Assembly (NCBI GenBank): GCA_000416005.1
Contig: KE356563.1
Span: 98,645 to 104,277, forward strand
DNA length: 5,633 nucleotides
Origin: Haloquadratum sp. J07HQX50
GTDB lineage: Archaea; Halobacteriota; Halobacteria; Halobacteriales; Haloferacaceae
Direction: 5' to 3'
Part shown: positions 5,127 through 5,633 of the stretch, one piece after another
How positions within the stretch are numbered: position 1 is the first letter of the stretch
How the letters are laid out: each line of letters begins with the position of its first letter
The notes under the pieces: generated by a model
The model's input: only the letters and a program-made list of their open reading frames with translations
Told to the model about the DNA's origin: nothing
Databases searched by the model: none
Translations under genes and position numbers: made by a program

Positions 5127-5633
5127 TCAACCGGTCTACGACTCGCTGGGGCGTTATTGTGGACGGCACTCAGGTCTGTGCACCGTCGGTTGTGACGGTT
5201 GGATGTGGTGATTTCGATCAGTCGTGATCGCCCCACTCGAACCGCACGGGCCGTGCCATGCATCGGCCTGACTGCCCGCTCTATGTGCCGTCTCAAGAAT
5301 GTTTCTGAGGCGGGAAAGACCCCGAACCCGAACATGGACACGTAAGCGTGTGATGCCATGTCGTTCGGTCTGCACCGCTACACTGCGGGTACTCTTAACT
5401 CGTCCACACTTCCGACTGGACTTCGACCGAGGTACTGTATTCCTCGGCGGTACAGGCCAACTGTTCGGTGAATTTTCTGAACAGCCAGCAGTTGTGTGGC
5501 TTGGCGTTTCGACTGGCCAGTGCGTGTCCACTATGTCGGTCAAGTCACCGACATACATCGCGTCCACGCCCTCGGCGTGCAGTCGTTCCAGCAGGTCATG
5601 GCACGGTGCTTGTTGTGCGTGGTCGTGACGACG
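5127..5633 (-). pseudogene. tnpB: TnpB (IS1341-type) C-terminal half, multiply frameshifted; continues beyond the window
   Basis: Joining minus-strand frames gives a recognisable haloarchaeal Tnp[21 protein letters not shown] and THWPVE (about 5594-5505) correspond to the RuvC-II region, then a frame change. [17 protein letters not shown] and [11 protein letters not shown] precede an in-frame TAA (5395-5397), followed by EYPQCSGADRTT and LTCPC, the zinc finger. Its first Cys has become Tyr (EYPQC instead of ECPQC). Another frame change gives ASETFLRRHIERAVRPM, with the Asp of the RuvC-III region (usually HADLTAS) missing. RPVRFEWGDHD*SKSPHP has its own stop, and VETPTEGVIHDGEDVK runs through the right end. 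Several shifts, two stops and lost catalytic and zinc residues show it is dead. TnpB is an RNA-guided nuclease encoded by IS200/IS605 elements. Confidence 0.85.

Noticed and set aside
1..5633. tRNA, rRNA, CRISPR array, toxin-antitoxin pair or new defence system
   Set aside because: No cloverleaf, regular repeat-spacer pattern or recognisable effector gene was seen; apart from four ordinary genes the content is decayed IS and host gene fragments.

Overview
The window looks like a decayed, accessory-type stretch of a haloarchaeal chromosome or large plasmid. Evidence: acidic proteins; promoters that suggest leaderless or short-leader transcripts; gene families typical of Halobacteria; and two relics of IS200/IS605-type (IS1341-like, TnpB) elements with the haloarchaeal right-end signature GGGAGGATGTCAAG. 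Base composition looks close to 50% GC by eye. That is low for haloarchaea and, with the long gene-poor gaps, would suit a Haloquadratum-like genome or a low-GC island. The genus is an inference only.

Left part (1-2040): a two-helix membrane protein with a soluble C-terminal domain (minus strand) and a family 2 membrane glycosyltransferase (plus strand) diverge from a roughly 400-base spacer. That spacer is not empty. It carries a broken minus-strand gene whose coding sense is split over two frames and recovered only by joining segments. A perfect 16-bp palindrome lies between the start codons of the glycosyltransferase and the broken gene.

Middle (2041-3943): a gap of about 535 bases with no convincing gene, then a GNAT acetyltransferase (minus). 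Next is a short TnpB C-terminal relic with its right end (plus), and then an intact six-helix membrane protein resembling DUF6498 (minus). The relic fills almost all the space between these last two genes.

Right part (3944-5633): about 300 bases without a recognisable gene, followed by minus-strand pieces (Cys-rich segment, single transmembrane segment, well-formed 57-codon tail) that may be one broken gene. A plus-strand reading frame of 68 codons with normal-looking codons is cut off where a second, heavily frameshifted TnpB relic (minus, running off the window) ends.

Only four genes look intact: the membrane protein, the glycosyltransferase, the GNAT enzyme and the DUF6498-like protein. 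The glycosyltransferase and membrane proteins point loosely to the cell envelope. No operon is evident, and I found no convincing new defence or metabolic system. The most informative content is the layer of relics that simple ORF calling misses.
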